Below the pieces are notes generated by a model. It had not been told where the DNA came from, searched no databases, and saw only the letters and a list, made by a program, of their open reading frames with translations. Of a stretch of 64,000 nt of DNA, positions 24,000 to 36,100 are shown piece after piece; within the stretch, counting starts at the first letter, position 1; the number at the start of each line of letters is the position of its first letter. The DNA is from Cycas panzhihuaensis (lineage: Eukaryota; Cycadophyta). Location of the stretch: assembly GCA_023213395.1 (NCBI GenBank), contig CM041465.1, forward strand, positions 56,675,741-56,739,740, given 5' to 3'. Made by a program: the position numbers and the translations under genes.

Positions 24000-25992
24000 T
24001 ATATATATCAAAATGTCGTAGTACATCGTGTGTGTGGGAAGCCGGGGTCCTTGCAGGGGGAGTACAATCATGTGAGCCTACATATGACCCCCTGGAGGCC
24101 CGTGCTTTCCCGTCAAAATCACATACATATGGATCTCCTAGCTCTGCTTTGCCCAGATCACGGGGTCCCATCTCACAGCCTCGTGATCCCTCTCACAGGG
24201 ACCACGTCCTGCGAGCTCCTCCACAGGCCTCCAGGCCGCCCGCCTCGCTCGCCTCGTCCGTGGCCGTCTCGGGGTCGTGGCCATATGCGGGTGTGTGTCC
24301 GGCTCTGCCGACCTCGAGACCATCTGGGCCACCGGTGATCGTGTCGAACTGGATACGATCCGCTCTCCGAGTGCCTCCTCATCGTCCTAAGACGCCTGTG
24401 ATGATTATCGGTGGGTCTGCTCTCATTGTCTCACTTTGTGCCACCACTGCCTCTAGAGCTGGACCTGTCCTCGCAGACTCGTCTCTCTGGCGCCTCATCC
24501 CTCGCGCCTCGCGTCGTCTCTCTCTGCTGCAGTCGTCCACAGGATGTAGCGTGCTCTTGGGACTCATGACCCATATTCCTCGCCCTCACCAACGGGGCGA
24601 ATGCCTCTCTGTGGGCTCCCGCTGCTCTAGGCTCATCACCTGCCTGGATGGGCGGTTGCCCCTCCGCATAGACCTGAGGGAATATCTCCCTCGCCACCGC
24701 CTCCATCAGTCTCCTGATCTCCCCTACACCTGCCAAGGCAACATGCCATGCGTCAGTGTGTACCCTCGATATAAATCAAATCAAGTCAAAATTCTATCTA
24801 GATGTCAAACGACTAAGGGAACGGTTAGGTCTCACCTGCTGCGGCTGCCGGGCCCCCTGCTCGGGCGACATCTTCCTCTCCTGGCTCCCCGCCAGTGGCC
24901 GGTGCCTCATCCTCAGGCACGTCCTCTGCCTCTGCCTCATCCTCGGTAGGGACGGGCTCGACTCTCGCTCCTCCGGATCTCCTCACGATCCGGAGCACAG
25001 TCCCCGGTCCCTGCGCCTGCTCGCCTCTGCGGTTCTGACGAGCTGCCCCTCCTGTGGCGGCTCGGGTGATCATTGCAGTCCACGGTGGGCGTGATGGGCG
25101 GCCCGTCGTCACCATCGTCGTCACCATCGTCGTCACTATCCTCGATGGGTGCTCCTCCCTCTGGCGTCATCGCTCGCCCACCTCACCATCTGTATGGATC
25201 CGCCACATAATCATCGGGGTGAGGAGGTCGGCGATGTCGCGTCGGCCGAACCGGCGGACATGAGGCCGGGTCCTCTGTCCCTCTGACCGCGTGCGCCACT
25301 GTGGACCATCGGGGCCCACCTCGATGGGGGCGGTCCCCATTTGGTGCCAACTGCTGCGAAATGGTCAAAGAACCAGCACTGGAGCAATGTGCTGTATGAC
25401 AGGCCACCTCTCCCTGAGCCTCTGATCGCATCCAGTTGGGCGACGAGGTTCGCCACAACTAGAGTAGCCCAATCCATCCTCTCGCCTGCGCCAGGCGTCT
25501 GCGCGTCCACCCGGCCTCACAGGATCTCCTCAGAGTTCTCGCTTTCCGGAGATCAGGATGAATGCATAATAAAATGAGCTTCCTCTTGAGGAATCCCCGA
25601 CATGAGTACCGTCTGGAGAGGAGCCCCTCTCCGCTGCCATCTGTCTCCCCCCGTGAGGAACTGGGCCGCCTCTGTGTCTTTGCCTCATTGCTGGCGGCGC
25701 CCTCAATCTCACGGCCTCCCGGGCCGGGCACCCCTGGATCCGCCTGACATCCTGCGGAGTAATGGTGACGTCCCCTATCTGAGGTAGGTGAAACACATGC
25801 CTCCTCCTGTCCCAGTGCGACACAATGTCCACCAGGAGTCTCTGATCGGACCCAGCGTCTTGAGGGTCTTCAAGGCCTTGTATAGGCCGCATCTCTTCAC
25901 AACCGCCTCCTCCTCCTCAAATGCTCTAAGCTACTCGAATGAATGATGCGCGATGTTCTCGCGGTTGTCCACCGCGATAACTGCCTGCAATC
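24000..25992 (-). pseudogene. Antisense plant mobile domain (PMD) gene carried by element B
   Basis: Runs opposite to the element's own genes. Downstream of a splice acceptor (GCAG at about 25984-25987) the protein reads 'AVIAVDN', then the PMD hallmark 'LLVDIVSHWDRRRHVFHLP' and 'DVTITPQDVRRIQG' (about 25830-25720). It continues with 'MDWATLVVANLVAQLDAIRG' and 'LQCWFFDHFAAVG' (about 25470-25340), 'YVADPYRW', and an Asp/Gly-rich linker. A GT-AG intron is visible at 24730-24835 (CAG|GTGAG ... TTGGCAG). The last part is 'GEIRRLMEAVAREIFPQVY' and a probable coiled coil. Frameshifts interrupt it. The homologue in E (47981-50008) is collinear. PMD proteins occur both as host genes and in transposons; their function here is unknown. 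Confidence 0.75.
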
Positions 25993-27090
25993 AATCATAG
26001 TCAGTCGAGAGTCAGTCTCCTAGCAGTCTATCCCTATGTCTTTTCCAGTTTTGGGCGTTCGGCCTTCTTGTGTTTTTTCTAACTTTACGCTGCGTCTGCT
26101 CACGAACTTAGCAGACCGCTAAATTCGAGCGGGCCCCGCGGCGATCGTGTAGATCTGGCGGCAAGATCGCGGTCGCGATCTTTGCTTGATCACGGCGGCA
26201 TTCTAAAAAATGAAGTTTTGCCCCCGAAAATCAAAAATTTCTGCAGTGGACCCCATGTGGGGCCCAGGACCCGGCGCCTAATGCCGGATCCTCCTCTTGC
26301 GGTCCGATTCGGACTCCGGGAGGCCTCTAATCGCCCATAAGGGGCGTGGGAAAGCATTTAAATTCAATGAAAAGCAATGAAATTCAAATTGCAAATTCAG
26401 CGAGGTATCGTGGGATCCACTCCTTTGGATCCGGCCGTGACGGCCGTCATCTCGTTTCCTGGCCGCAACGTTGTCTCCTCGCTCGATCTAACGGTCGGAT
26501 CGTCCTCGGTGTGTTTACGAGTCGAGGCGCTCCGTCGTAAGGAAAAGGCTCGGTTTCGACGAGAGGGTGAAAATGAATCCGGTTTTCATTGATTTTCCTT
26601 ATATGGCGGGGCCCCGACGGGCTTTTCTTCCGTTTTGGCTCGTGATCGTCGAGACCGTCTCGTCACGCTGATCGCCTTTGCCTTCAGGCCCGATCGCCCA
26701 TTGCGCTCCATGGGCGCCCTTCTTGCTTCCTCTTACGAAGCATTTATGGCGCTTTATGGTCGCATTTTGGGGGCCCTTTTGCACTGCTTTTTCTTGCCGC
26801 TCCCGAGCATGCCCGAGTTTATACTCGTTTGGCTCGTTTCGCCGCTCTGACCTCGTTGCGATCCTTTTCGCCTGGAGCTCCGGAAGCGTTCCCGTCTGGG
26901 GGCACGCTTTGCTTTCCAAAGCAACTTTCGGGGACTACAGGGTCCCGTTTTCCGCCTACTCTCGCCGGTGCCGATGGCTCGCTCTCGGGTAGCCTCGTGC
27001 TAGGTCCTCCTACCCTTCGGCCCGCCTGTTCGCTATTCGAGTCTTCGTGTTGCTTACATTGCTATTTGTTGCCGAGTTCAAGATTCGACC
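25993..27090. other. Element B spacer: presumed PMD promoter region and RNase H leader
   Basis: On the minus strand, upstream of the PMD gene, 26109-26131 holds an imperfect palindrome (AATTTAGC-GGTCT-GCTAAGTT) like those in the LTR U3. From about 26640 to 27090 the plus strand shows weak protein-like similarity to E's equivalent region (47130-46830), for example 'YTRLARFAALTSLRSF' against E's 'YTHLAHFVILNLVSL'. No named domain. Confidence 0.45.
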
Positions 27091-27490
27091 ATGTCTCTCC
27101 TCATTTTCACCGATGGTGGAAGTCGCGGCAACCGGGCCTTCCGCCGCTGCGTGGATTCTTCGTAGTCCCTCCGGGCATGATTACATGCGTTCTGGAATCT
27201 TTCTTCCCGAGGCTACCAATAACGAAGCCGAGTACACGGCCGTTATTGAAGCCCTTACCGATGCTCTTCGTTTCCATCAAGGGTCTATTGTGTTGTTTTG
27301 CGATTCTCAGGTTGTGGTGTCCCACCTCACCCAGGTTTACAGTGCGGTGCCCTCACACGAGAACCCTCATCCGCCGCCAGTCCCTCAGCTCGTTTCTCAT
27401 CGGTGGATATTCAAGATATCCCGAGGCACCTCAACGCCGAGGCCGGCTGACCTCGTCCGCCTCATCCTTGAGCCGCCTCCTTCTTCTTGA
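27091..27490 (+). pseudogene. Stand-alone RNase H ORF of element B, one frameshift
   Basis: Starts with its own ATG and reads 'MSLLIFTDGGSRGN', the first catalytic Asp in the TDGGSRGNPGP motif of archaeal/plant-type RNase H1. One base appears to be missing after GN. In the next frame it continues 'GPSAAAWILRSPSG', 'FLPEATNNEAEYTAVIEALTDAL' (second acidic residue) and 'VLFCDSQVVVSHLTQVY' (third). The length of about 133 codons fits a single RNase H domain. E carries the same ORF (46307-46729, -). Tat-lineage elements are known to carry an additional RNase H of this type. Here it stands alone, without RT, next to the 3' LTR. Confidence 0.8.
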
Positions 27491-27842
27491 TGACCGCTGT
27501 TGAAGCTTGCTCGCCGCCCGCGCCTGTGTCTCTAGTTGCGGTTAGTTAGATGCGCTTGCCTGCTTCTGGATGCCCCGCTACTTCATATTGCACCTTAGTA
27601 GCGGGGCATCCGTCCTTCGCTTACTTCCGATTCCGCTCGATGTTTAGGCGACGCGTGGCCCCTACGTTGTCCTCGTCTCGTCGCCCTTGTCCACGCTGCT
27701 CCGCCACGACACTTGCCCGCACCCTTGGACCACGTCTTTGCTCTTTATTGTTTATATATATATGCATGTGCTACTCATGTTTCTTGGTTGACGATTCGCC
27801 ATCACATTACGCTCTCAGCGGTGAGGCTCTGCTATGAGGCGA
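27491..27842. other. Element B 3' untranslated segment
   Basis: Non-coding stretch between the RNase H ORF and the 3' LTR. The last 25 bases (GAGGCTCTGCTATGAGGCGA) correspond to E's GAGGCTCTGCTACCAAGGGGGCAG, so this is the polypurine-tract region, poorly preserved here. Confidence 0.5.
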
Positions 27843-30363
27843 TGTTTCCGGTATCGGGAATGGACTTGCGACACATCGACCGTGTTTGTGCGTATATGCC
27901 TTTACTTTGCTTACTTATGATCGTTGCGATGGTGGGAATGGTTTGATTGACATGTGCTGTCCATATGCACTGTTTGATTGCTTGTTCATTATGCATGTGC
28001 CTAACGGCACCTTTTAGCCTATGACGACTCACGGGGCATTCATCGTGAATCGACACCGTATGGCATACAACCACCCACAGCGTCTCCATGGTCTTCGGAT
28101 TCTTTTGCCACTGTTTATCGTGTTACAGCGTCGCTTATGTTGCAAACCCTTTCTAAGCTGGTTTAACCCTTAGTTAGGTCTTTTTGCACCGCTTTGAGCA
28201 CATGCCCATGACTTAAAACCGCTCTTGACTAATGTATTTTGAGTTTAATTTATGATTTTACCTTAAAACCCGATTTTTACTTTAATTTCCTGTTTTTGGG
28301 TTTGGTTCCGTCTGCATGTAAATTAAGCGATGCTGCGGAGTTCGGCGGTACCGGTGCGTCTGCATGATAAACTTAGCGACCGCTAAGTTTATCGCAGACG
28401 ATCGTTTAAAATTTAAAAAGAGAAACCACGCGACGGTGGCGCGATTTTTCGCGACCGGCGTGGCTCTAACAGTTGGGCGCGAGGGCCCCAACGTTCACTT
28501 GCTTCACTCGAGACATAAAACCATTTTTTCATTCATTGGCATCATTTATTCACGACTTTTCAACTTTCCTAGAGCATTTTCTTCACAAAGAGACAAAGAA
28601 CAAAAAGCGGTGAGAAGAGACATCCTCCCACGGTTTGTGGATCGAGGTACAAAGGGCTGCTATTCTTTGGAGTTGCGGGCCATTCTGCCCCTCACAGACT
28701 CGTTCTAAGCACTCTTCCTCTTCATACATTCTCAAGGCTTTCAAGAGGATTTTCACCAAGAAAGACCATCGCAAGGAGCCATTTCCAAGCTTTTGACTTG
28801 CATGAGGTTCCACTACCTTATTCTCTTGCAAGGGAAATGCAACAACACCTCATAGGCATTGGTTGGACCATTGCACCAAGCTTCCAAGGACCTACATGCT
28901 CTCATTTCTCATCATTGGAGGTATTTGGTGTCCCTTGTTAAGTGCTTTTTGCTTATTTCTTCATTGCTTACTTGCAAATCTTTTCCTCTCTTTGTACATG
29001 TATTTCCTTGAGTTTCCCTTGATCATTTGATGCAAATAATTAGTAGCGGTTGTGGCCCATTGAGTGTTGCCCTAGGCTAGGCCTAGTTTCTCACTTGCCC
29101 CCCCTAAACCCATCCTTTTCCTCCAACCCTTCTCTTTCGCCATTTCTTGGGCAAGCCAGGCATAAAGGGTTACACGAGGGTTAGAGGGAGATAGGCGGGG
29201 TTAGTCCCCGATCTTAGTCCTACTCCCCAAGGGTTCGTCCCTTATCCTCTCCCCTTTATCTCCGCTTTTGTTTAGGAAGCGGGTCTAGAGAAGCTTTGGA
29301 GAGTCGGTTTGAATACCCGTCTTGGTATAGGCTATCCGTTGCTACGACCCGATCTGTTACATGCTAGCATCGCTTCCCTTATATCTGTGGAGACCTCTCG
29401 TGGGTGAGTTAGCCATCCCGAGGCTACACTCAGTCCCGTTTGGTGCGTTGGTGGTGTATGTCGATTGCATATGTGTCGTGTGACTTCGTTTCCTTTCATT
29501 GCATGTTAGTGCCTAACCGTATCTTCCTAGCTTAGTTTATTTTACTTGCGGCACATATATACATACCTTTTTGTATCTCGTAGCCTCTCTCTCGAGAGGA
29601 AGGTATTCTGCTTATTTGCTTGCAGGAGCGTTCGGAACAAAGGCGCATAGGGTCGACAGATTCTTGGTCGGACGCTTGTTTGGTACGTTCTCCCTTTTGT
29701 TTGTGTCGCTTTGAGCTTTATTATTTTATCGTTTCAGTTTAGTTAGTGTTTATTTGCTTTGGGAGGTAAGTGATCCCCATCACAGCTTGCAACCGACGTC
29801 GCATCTGAGGAGGACGGCGGAGGAAGCGCAAGTGAGACGGACACTGCGTCTCTCAACCGCCGGGATCCAGGTATTCTCCGCTCACCTTCCATACCCTTTT
29901 TTCGTGCTCTTACGTTTCTTTACACTTGCTTTAGTAGTTAAAGAACATAAGAAAAAGGGGAAGAAATAACTATTTAGTTTGTACTTGCTTTTACTCTGCA
30001 TTTACTTTACTTGTACATTTCTTTGCTATACCGCGTATTATGGTATTTGAGATCTGTGGCCGATCCCTCCTTAGCCGCTCTTGCATATATTTTACCGTGA
30101 CACGTTCGGTTGGTTGCCCCCTTCAGCTTTCTCATTGCCTTGAGAAGTAGCGGCGTAGTTTCCTTTTCCCTTCCGGCCATCAGAAGGGTAGGAGGGTCTC
30201 GCCTTGCACGGCTACCTGGAAGCAACCAGGCACCTTGCGATCCGTGCAGCGCTCCGGCGCGACGGACGTCCGCGGTATGATCCTCGTTCTTTAGCCTATT
30301 AGCCCTGTGGTTTTGTGTCCTTCCCGCTAGGCGTTGGATCATTGCCCCGTGGAGAGCGTTTCA
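27843..30363 (+). repeat. 3' LTR of element B (2521 bp)
   Basis: Partner of 17108-19625: same start (TGTTTCCGG) and end (GCGTTTCA). Long runs are identical, but short indels and substitutions are concentrated at C/G-rich motifs. The hairpin block is at 29406-29426. Element A's gag resumes immediately after it. Confidence 0.9.
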
Positions 30364-32061
30364 CCAACCATGGCCCATCCACCTTCTATTAGACCTAGGG
30401 GGCCTATGTGTCCCCCTACCTCTAGCCGCATGGGATAAATCCCCAAGCACCCCCAAGCTCAACCTAAGGATTCCTCTCTTTACGTGTCCCTAGGATACAC
30501 CTCCTAACCATGGGGGCATGGTAAAGGGAATCCTCTTCCCATCTATGGGGTGGACCCCTTTCACCCATATGATGTTGCACCACCTACAGGTGTCCCATAT
30601 GGGCAAAATCTGGTCCCGCACCCATCTGTCTCCTCTTCTTGCATCTCTTCATATCTGGTGCCTTTGCAAGGAAGACAAGTCCCTCCTCAAGGTGCTTTCT
30701 CCCAAGTCGCCTTTCAACAAGGGGCATACCCTCAAGGGGAGATGGGTCCTTCTTACCCATTCGCCTCTTTTCCAGTCCCCTCACACCCGGGATTATTCCC
30801 CTCCCACAAAGTGGGAGGAATTTCATATCCCCTTTTGGGCCAAGCTTCCCAAGGAGGATTTGGGCACCCTTGCCCACTTCCTCCTTCCTCCTTCGTTGAC
30901 CCGACAGTTCAACCAAGGGCACGTCCCTTCATGGAGTATAGGTCAACCCCCTTATCCATCGAGGCGTTAAGCACTAACTTACCATCTCATCCTCCTGAGG
31001 CACCCAAGTTCGATGGGACCTCCTCTCAAGACCCAACAGAACACGTTAGGAGCTTTTCCATGGTGTGTATCAACTATTAGGCTTATGATCATATCTTAAT
31101 GAAGCTCTTCCCACATTCCTTGCAAAGTAATGCCCTCAAGTGGCTCTATTGCCTTATCGTGCATTCAATTCACTCATTCTAATAGCTCATAGATGAGTTC
31201 GTTAACTACTTTGATGTTGCTCGCCCCTTTGAGAGTGGAATGAAGGCCCTTTTATCCCTTAAACAAGGTCACGAGGAAATAAATCGTGACTTTGTTAGGT
31301 GTTTTCATGATCTCCTCCACTCTATGAAGGCAACCCTACCCAAGGAGTTGAAAAGGGATCCTTTCGTAAATGCCCTTCGTCCCGAAGTTCATATTGAGGT
31401 CCTCAAGATGGGGGCAACAACATGTGACTCCGCTATAGCCAAATGTTTGGCTCTCGAGTCTATTGAGATCCAAGCAGGTCTCAAGAAACCTCTTAGGTCA
31501 TCGCAACGATGTGAGGCACCCCCTTCGTCCCGCGACACCAAAACTCAACAACCTCCTAAGTCTTCAACCCATTCAACAGAAAAGACCCTAGACCCATTAA
31601 CTTCTGCCCTACGTTCTTTCAAGCATATGATGATGGAGCTTAAACTCCAAGCTCCTGCTTCATCGCCAACATCTCAAAAACCCACTTATCAAGCCTCTCA
31701 AGTTGTGCCTCCCACGAATGGAAATATCCATGCTTCTCAAGCGAGGAAGATGAACTCTTCCTTGGAGAAGAAATGGTGCTCTATTCATGGCAAGTGCTTC
31801 CATGAGGACTCACGGTGTAGGAAGCAGCATTCCAAAACCGCCCCGTGTAGTGACTCCTCTCCTAAACGGGCATCTAGGCCCAATCTAGATGAACCTGTTC
31901 ATAGAGATCCCTTCCTCAAACATAGGGAATCAGATCAGCATACCCAGCAAAGGGGGAATCGAAATAGGGGAAGATCCCCTAACCCTTGCCCCGCGCAAGC
32001 TAAGGGGAAACAAGTAAGTAACTCTTCTGATTCTCACCGTCAAACCCCTTCTCCCTCTTAA
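30364..32061 (+). pseudogene. Element A gag, C-terminal part
   Basis: Continuation of the gag begun at 16545. The capsid core lies at 30930-31260: 'STPLSIEALSTNLP', 'APKFDGTSSQDPTEHVRSF', then a TAG replacing a Trp-like position at 31078. From 31240 an 822-bp open frame runs to 32061 with 'EINRDFVRCFHDLLHS', 'LKRDPFVNALRPEVHIEVL', 'SAIAKCLALESIEIQAGL', and a Cys-His motif WCSIHGKCFHEDSRC at about 31780. That motif resembles the C-x2-H-...-H-x4-C knuckle of Tat gag proteins. A basic Ser/Pro/Arg-rich tail follows. This is the longest intact stretch of gag in the window. Confidence 0.8.
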
Positions 32062-32091
32062 TCCTGAAATAAGGAAAAGAGAGTTATCCAG

Positions 32092-33150
32092 ATGCTTGAG
32101 ACCATGCCTTTGTACACTCTGACTCGATCTCAAGCACCTAAAAAGGCCATAGGTGCCTCTTCTTCCTCCCAACTTGACCCTCCTTTGGAGAATCCTCTTT
32201 CGGAGATTCTGCCGCTCCCCAAGACGATCCCCATTTGCCCCAGTCATTATGATTTTCTAAGGGCACTTCCCCAACCCACTGGGAAGGGGAAGCCCTTCTC
32301 TATCATCGATAAGCTTCATACCGTGGCTACAGGGATGTCCATGATGGACGTCTTGAGGATCTATCCAAAGCAGCGTGCTCTCCTCCTAAAGACTTTAGCA
32401 TTGGTCAACGCTTTCATTCACGCCTTGGGTGTTGCTCAAAGCTGCGAACTCGTTATCTCATTTGAACTTAAAGATCTCCCCCCGACCAATGAAAGGGAAT
32501 GCCAATGGCACTACCCTTTCACTATATCCATAGACACTCCTAAGTGTACCCTTCGAAGAACTATTGTAGACAATAGTTCTTCCGTCAACGCTATGCCTTT
32601 GCGAATTATGTAAGAGATAGGCATAGCGTCTCTTGAGCCAGTCTCGTGGCATTGTCAAGGCTATGATGGTAGCAAGAAAACGACTTTAGGTCCTATCTCC
32701 ATTCCTCTTACCCTCGAAGACAAAATCGTCCTCACTGACATCATGGTCCTTGATGTAGACGTGGACTACAATCTTTTGTTAGGACGTCCATGGCTCGATC
32801 AGATGGGAGTCGTGTGCTCGTCTCGTTGGGGGCAACTCAAATTCATCCATGAAGGGCGAATGAAGGTTGTTTCTCAGGAGCCTCCTCCTACCAAGCAATC
32901 ACGTCAATCCTGTCAAGCGGTTCATGACCTGGAGAAGGGCAGCAAGGTCCCATCTGCCTACGCTTCTGCTTGCTCTATTGATATTCTAGTTCGTCTTGTT
33001 CGGAAGAGGGTCATTCCCCTTCTTCCTCCAACCTCATTCATTTTGCCCCTATTGGTGTAAGGAGTTATGGGTACCTCGTCATGTTGAGCAACTACGAGTC
33101 TAACGGTGAGGATGAGTACCTCTCTCATTCCATATCCCTTCTGAACACGA
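32092..33150 (+). pseudogene. Element A protease and post-protease segment, cut by F
   Basis: 'KGKPFSIIDKLHTVATGMSM' leads into the protease: 'YPFTISIDTPKCTLRRTIVD', 'NSSSVNAMPLRIM' (about 32565; N-S-S-S where relatives have N-G-S-S, so the catalytic triad is altered), a stop at 32611, then 'VLDVDVDYNLLLGRPWLDQM' (about 32748). The conserved downstream segment 'APIGVRSYGYLVMLSNYESNGEDE' follows after a frameshift. The frame is truncated after 'SLLNT' where element F's LTR begins at 33151. Confidence 0.75.
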
Positions 33151-36100
33151 TGTTTCTTGGCTACCAAGAATGGACATGGGTAAGTCGACTGAGGTAAGTT
33201 CAAGTATGCTACTATCCCTTACCTTTATCAGTTCCAGAAAAGGTAGATTGAGGTACTTTACCTGCATTGCATGATGATTAATTGACTGCATGATCACTAT
33301 GCACACATTGTTGGACCATATTGCATCCCAACACTTTTCAGCCTATGACGATCTAGGGATACATATCCCATGGTGCTCCACAACCCTCCTCCATGTCTCC
33401 ACGATGTCCCCAAGTACCGCTCGGCCTCCATAGCCCACATCACATCACCCGCCGGTGCGACATAACCCCTTGCACCTCGCTTAGGCCTGGTCATTGCCCT
33501 GTACCCACTTCTTGTATCTCTTTTGAGAATCTTTTGTCATCATTGCTTGCTTGTTGTGGCCCCTTTAAGTCCCACAACCTATTTTTGCCACTTGGATACA
33601 GTATCATGCCTCCTTAGGCCTAAGTTTCCCTTTTTTAGAGCTTTCGGGTTCCCCTTTCTCTCCTTTCACTTTCTTTCTACCGCGCCACGTTAAACTTCAC
33701 AATATCACTGCAAATTTTGCGATACCGCTAAGTTTACCACAGGGCAATTGTCCACAGTCATTTTTTAAGTTTGTCACGGCTAATTTCGTATTTATTGCGA
33801 AATTGCCATGTGGCAATAACTTGTTTCTTGCCTAGGCCGAACCCTAATCGCTAGATTGAGTTAGGCTTGGGTTTAAAAACCCAAAAACCACCTCATTTTA
33901 GCTCTCTCTCAGGGATCTCCTCCAAAAATACCCTATAAACAACATCAAGTTCTGCTACACTTGATTCTCAACCAGCTGCTAGCCTCTTGCAGCTCAAGAC
34001 ACGCATGTTACAGGTCTGCATCTTGGCCAACCAAGGGAAGATCGTGCTCCAAATGCTCCATCAAGCTCCAAGCATCCTTCTTGCTCCAGTTTTGTCTCTA
34101 TTTGCTACACCGTCGAGGTCTTCTCTTGCAAACCCCAAAGGAGCTACTTCTTCACCCAGTTTGACTGGTAGATCTTCCTCAAATCCACCCATAACAAGTA
34201 CCCTCAAGTCAGTCTCTTGCTTTCCTTTCTTTGAGCAATATAAATACTTTTTACTAGTACCTTTTTTGTAGATAGTTTCTTCTTTTCTTTCCATTGCAAC
34301 GAGAGGCAAACCCTTCCTTTTCCTTAGCCTATCTTCTTCTCCACTTGGTTCCTTTCTGGGTTCTTCAAGGAGGCAGCAAGGAAGAGGTTCCCACGAAGAG
34401 AGAAAGGAGCCATAGGCAGGGTCCTGCACCCAACATGCCTTCTCCTCAAGGGCAGTCCCTTCTCTCCTCACCTCTCCACCCAAAGAACCATTAGAGGTTA
34501 GATCACTACTGGCAGTAGCATAGGTAGCCCCCTTGCTACGTCTGCAACTAGAACAATAGATTCTACATGGTTGGGGTTTCACCCCCTCTCCATACCCCCC
34601 CATTGGCTCTTGATTCAATCCTTGCAAAAATCTACAAAAGTTACACTTTGCAACTTTTGCAATATAGGCAACATTTGCAACGTTTCTTACCATCTTTGCT
34701 TGTATTTTTGGAAACTTGTTTGCATTCGCTTACCCCTTCATCTTGGTACTAGGGGATAATGTGGAACACCTTTGATTTGGAGGGTTAGCCATTCCAAGGC
34801 TAACCACCCTTCCTCTTTCTCTTCTCCACTTTTCCCATATCATACGTTAAACAACATATGAAACACAAGGAGTAATATTGATATTGGATGCATTTCTTTC
34901 AATAGAGATAATCATATCTTGTTACTTTTAATTTCGTATATTTGCCTCACATATGTTTGGTGCCCCTTGGGAAAGGGCAAACCTTGTTGGTTATAGTTTT
35001 CTTTTGCGTTTGGAGGAAAAAAGACTTCATCCCAAGTACATTTCTCCCTCTTTTGATAGTTATTTTTCTTTGCTCTTAAAAATTATAAGGTAAAGTTGCA
35101 TTAGTCTTTACGTTTCCCTTCCCTGCATTTCCTTTTCCTTTTCGGTTTTAGGGAAGGTAAGGAGCCCCCCCTTTCTTCATTGGCACTCCTTCCGTTGCGC
35201 TATCTGCAGCAAGGAGAAGGGTAAGGATTGTTGGTATGGTAAGGGTAGTGCTACTTCGGCCGTCGCATTCCGGGTACATCTCCCTCTTCCTAGCCTTTTT
35301 TCCTTACTCTTTTCCCCCCTTTCGAGTACCCCTTAGACAAAAGGAAAGAAAAGGATTGGTATGGTCTTTTGCACTCTGCTTGTTTGTTTTATGTTCGCTC
35401 ATTTTAAGCTCATATAGTGGAAGACCTAGGCACTCACCTGCACACACACCCCTATCATCTTGTTGCATGTCACTACATAACTTTGCATCCCTTACATGAG
35501 CTTTGTGCCACGTAGAAATCTCCTTAATTCTCTTTTTTCATTCAAAATGATAAAGAGAGTGAGGTTGCATATAGCAAAAGAGAGGGAGAGATTTGCATTG
35601 CTTTCTTTCTTTGAAAATTAATTTCTCTTAAACATAAATGCAACATTCCCATAAACACTGCACTCTCACTTTGTATCTCTCTACCATACACGAAACAAAG
35701 ACAAACACAAGACAACCCCCTTTGTCAACCTGCCATACCTAGAATCCTCCTTAGGTTTGGCACTTTGAGAGCACCACCTCTCAAGGTCATTTGTTCCCTT
35801 TTGTCCTTGTTCCCCTAAGCTAGACCTCCCAAGTTTGGTCTTTAAGTCGGCGCTTAGCTTATGAAACCAGCCACCATCTTAACTACTTGCGTTGCAAGCC
35901 ACTTAGGCTTACGTGTGTGTCTTCCCCTCTTCTTACTAAGGATCATTTCTTTCATAACCCCCTTTGCGAGAGGAGCCATTTCCTCGCCTCTTTCCTCCCT
36001 CCTTTAGCCATCCAAGGATGGGAGGGCCCCCTTTTGAGGTTACTTGGGAGAGGAGATCCCTTGTCCATCCACTACTCCATATCGAGGGAGAGTTACCTCA

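Larger units (their letters stand above)
17108..30363 (+). mobile_element. Tat-like non-autonomous element B (13.3 kb, both LTRs)
   Basis: Complete LTR-to-LTR element: LTRs at 17108-19625 and 27843-30363, primer-binding site at 19628, gag, protease, an antisense plant-mobile-domain gene, and an RNase H ORF. No RT or integrase motif is visible in the 8.2-kb interior on either strand. It should therefore need enzymes from another element. Flanking bases (ATAGC left, CCAAC right) do not form a clear duplication. The interior is markedly GC-rich compared with E, F, A and H, which fits a younger insertion with less C-to-T decay. Confidence 0.85.
13133..33150 (+). mobile_element. Tat-like Ty3 element A, interrupted by B, right end outside window
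   Basis: Made of a 3.16-kb 5' LTR, a primer-binding site, and a gag split at 17107 by element B that resumes at 30364 and continues into protease up to 33150. The two gag halves align across the gap with the uninterrupted gag of element F: the bases before 17107 and after 30363 match consecutive stretches of F at about 37070-37115. At 33150 the coding sequence stops mid-frame at the TG of element F's LTR, with no polypurine tract. A's RT, integrase and 3' LTR should therefore lie beyond the window. Its LTR is clearly more diverged from F's LTR than F's is from E's, so A and F are not one element. Confidence 0.7.

Noticed and set aside
23933-24949. 338-codon plus-strand ORF in element B
   Set aside because: Shadow of the antisense PMD gene in GC-rich sequence; the Arg/Ser/Pro composition is typical of such shadows and E has no counterpart.
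34061-34693. 210-codon minus-strand ORF
   Set aside because: Inside the LTR of F, antisense, overlapping conserved hairpins; not kept in the E or A LTRs.
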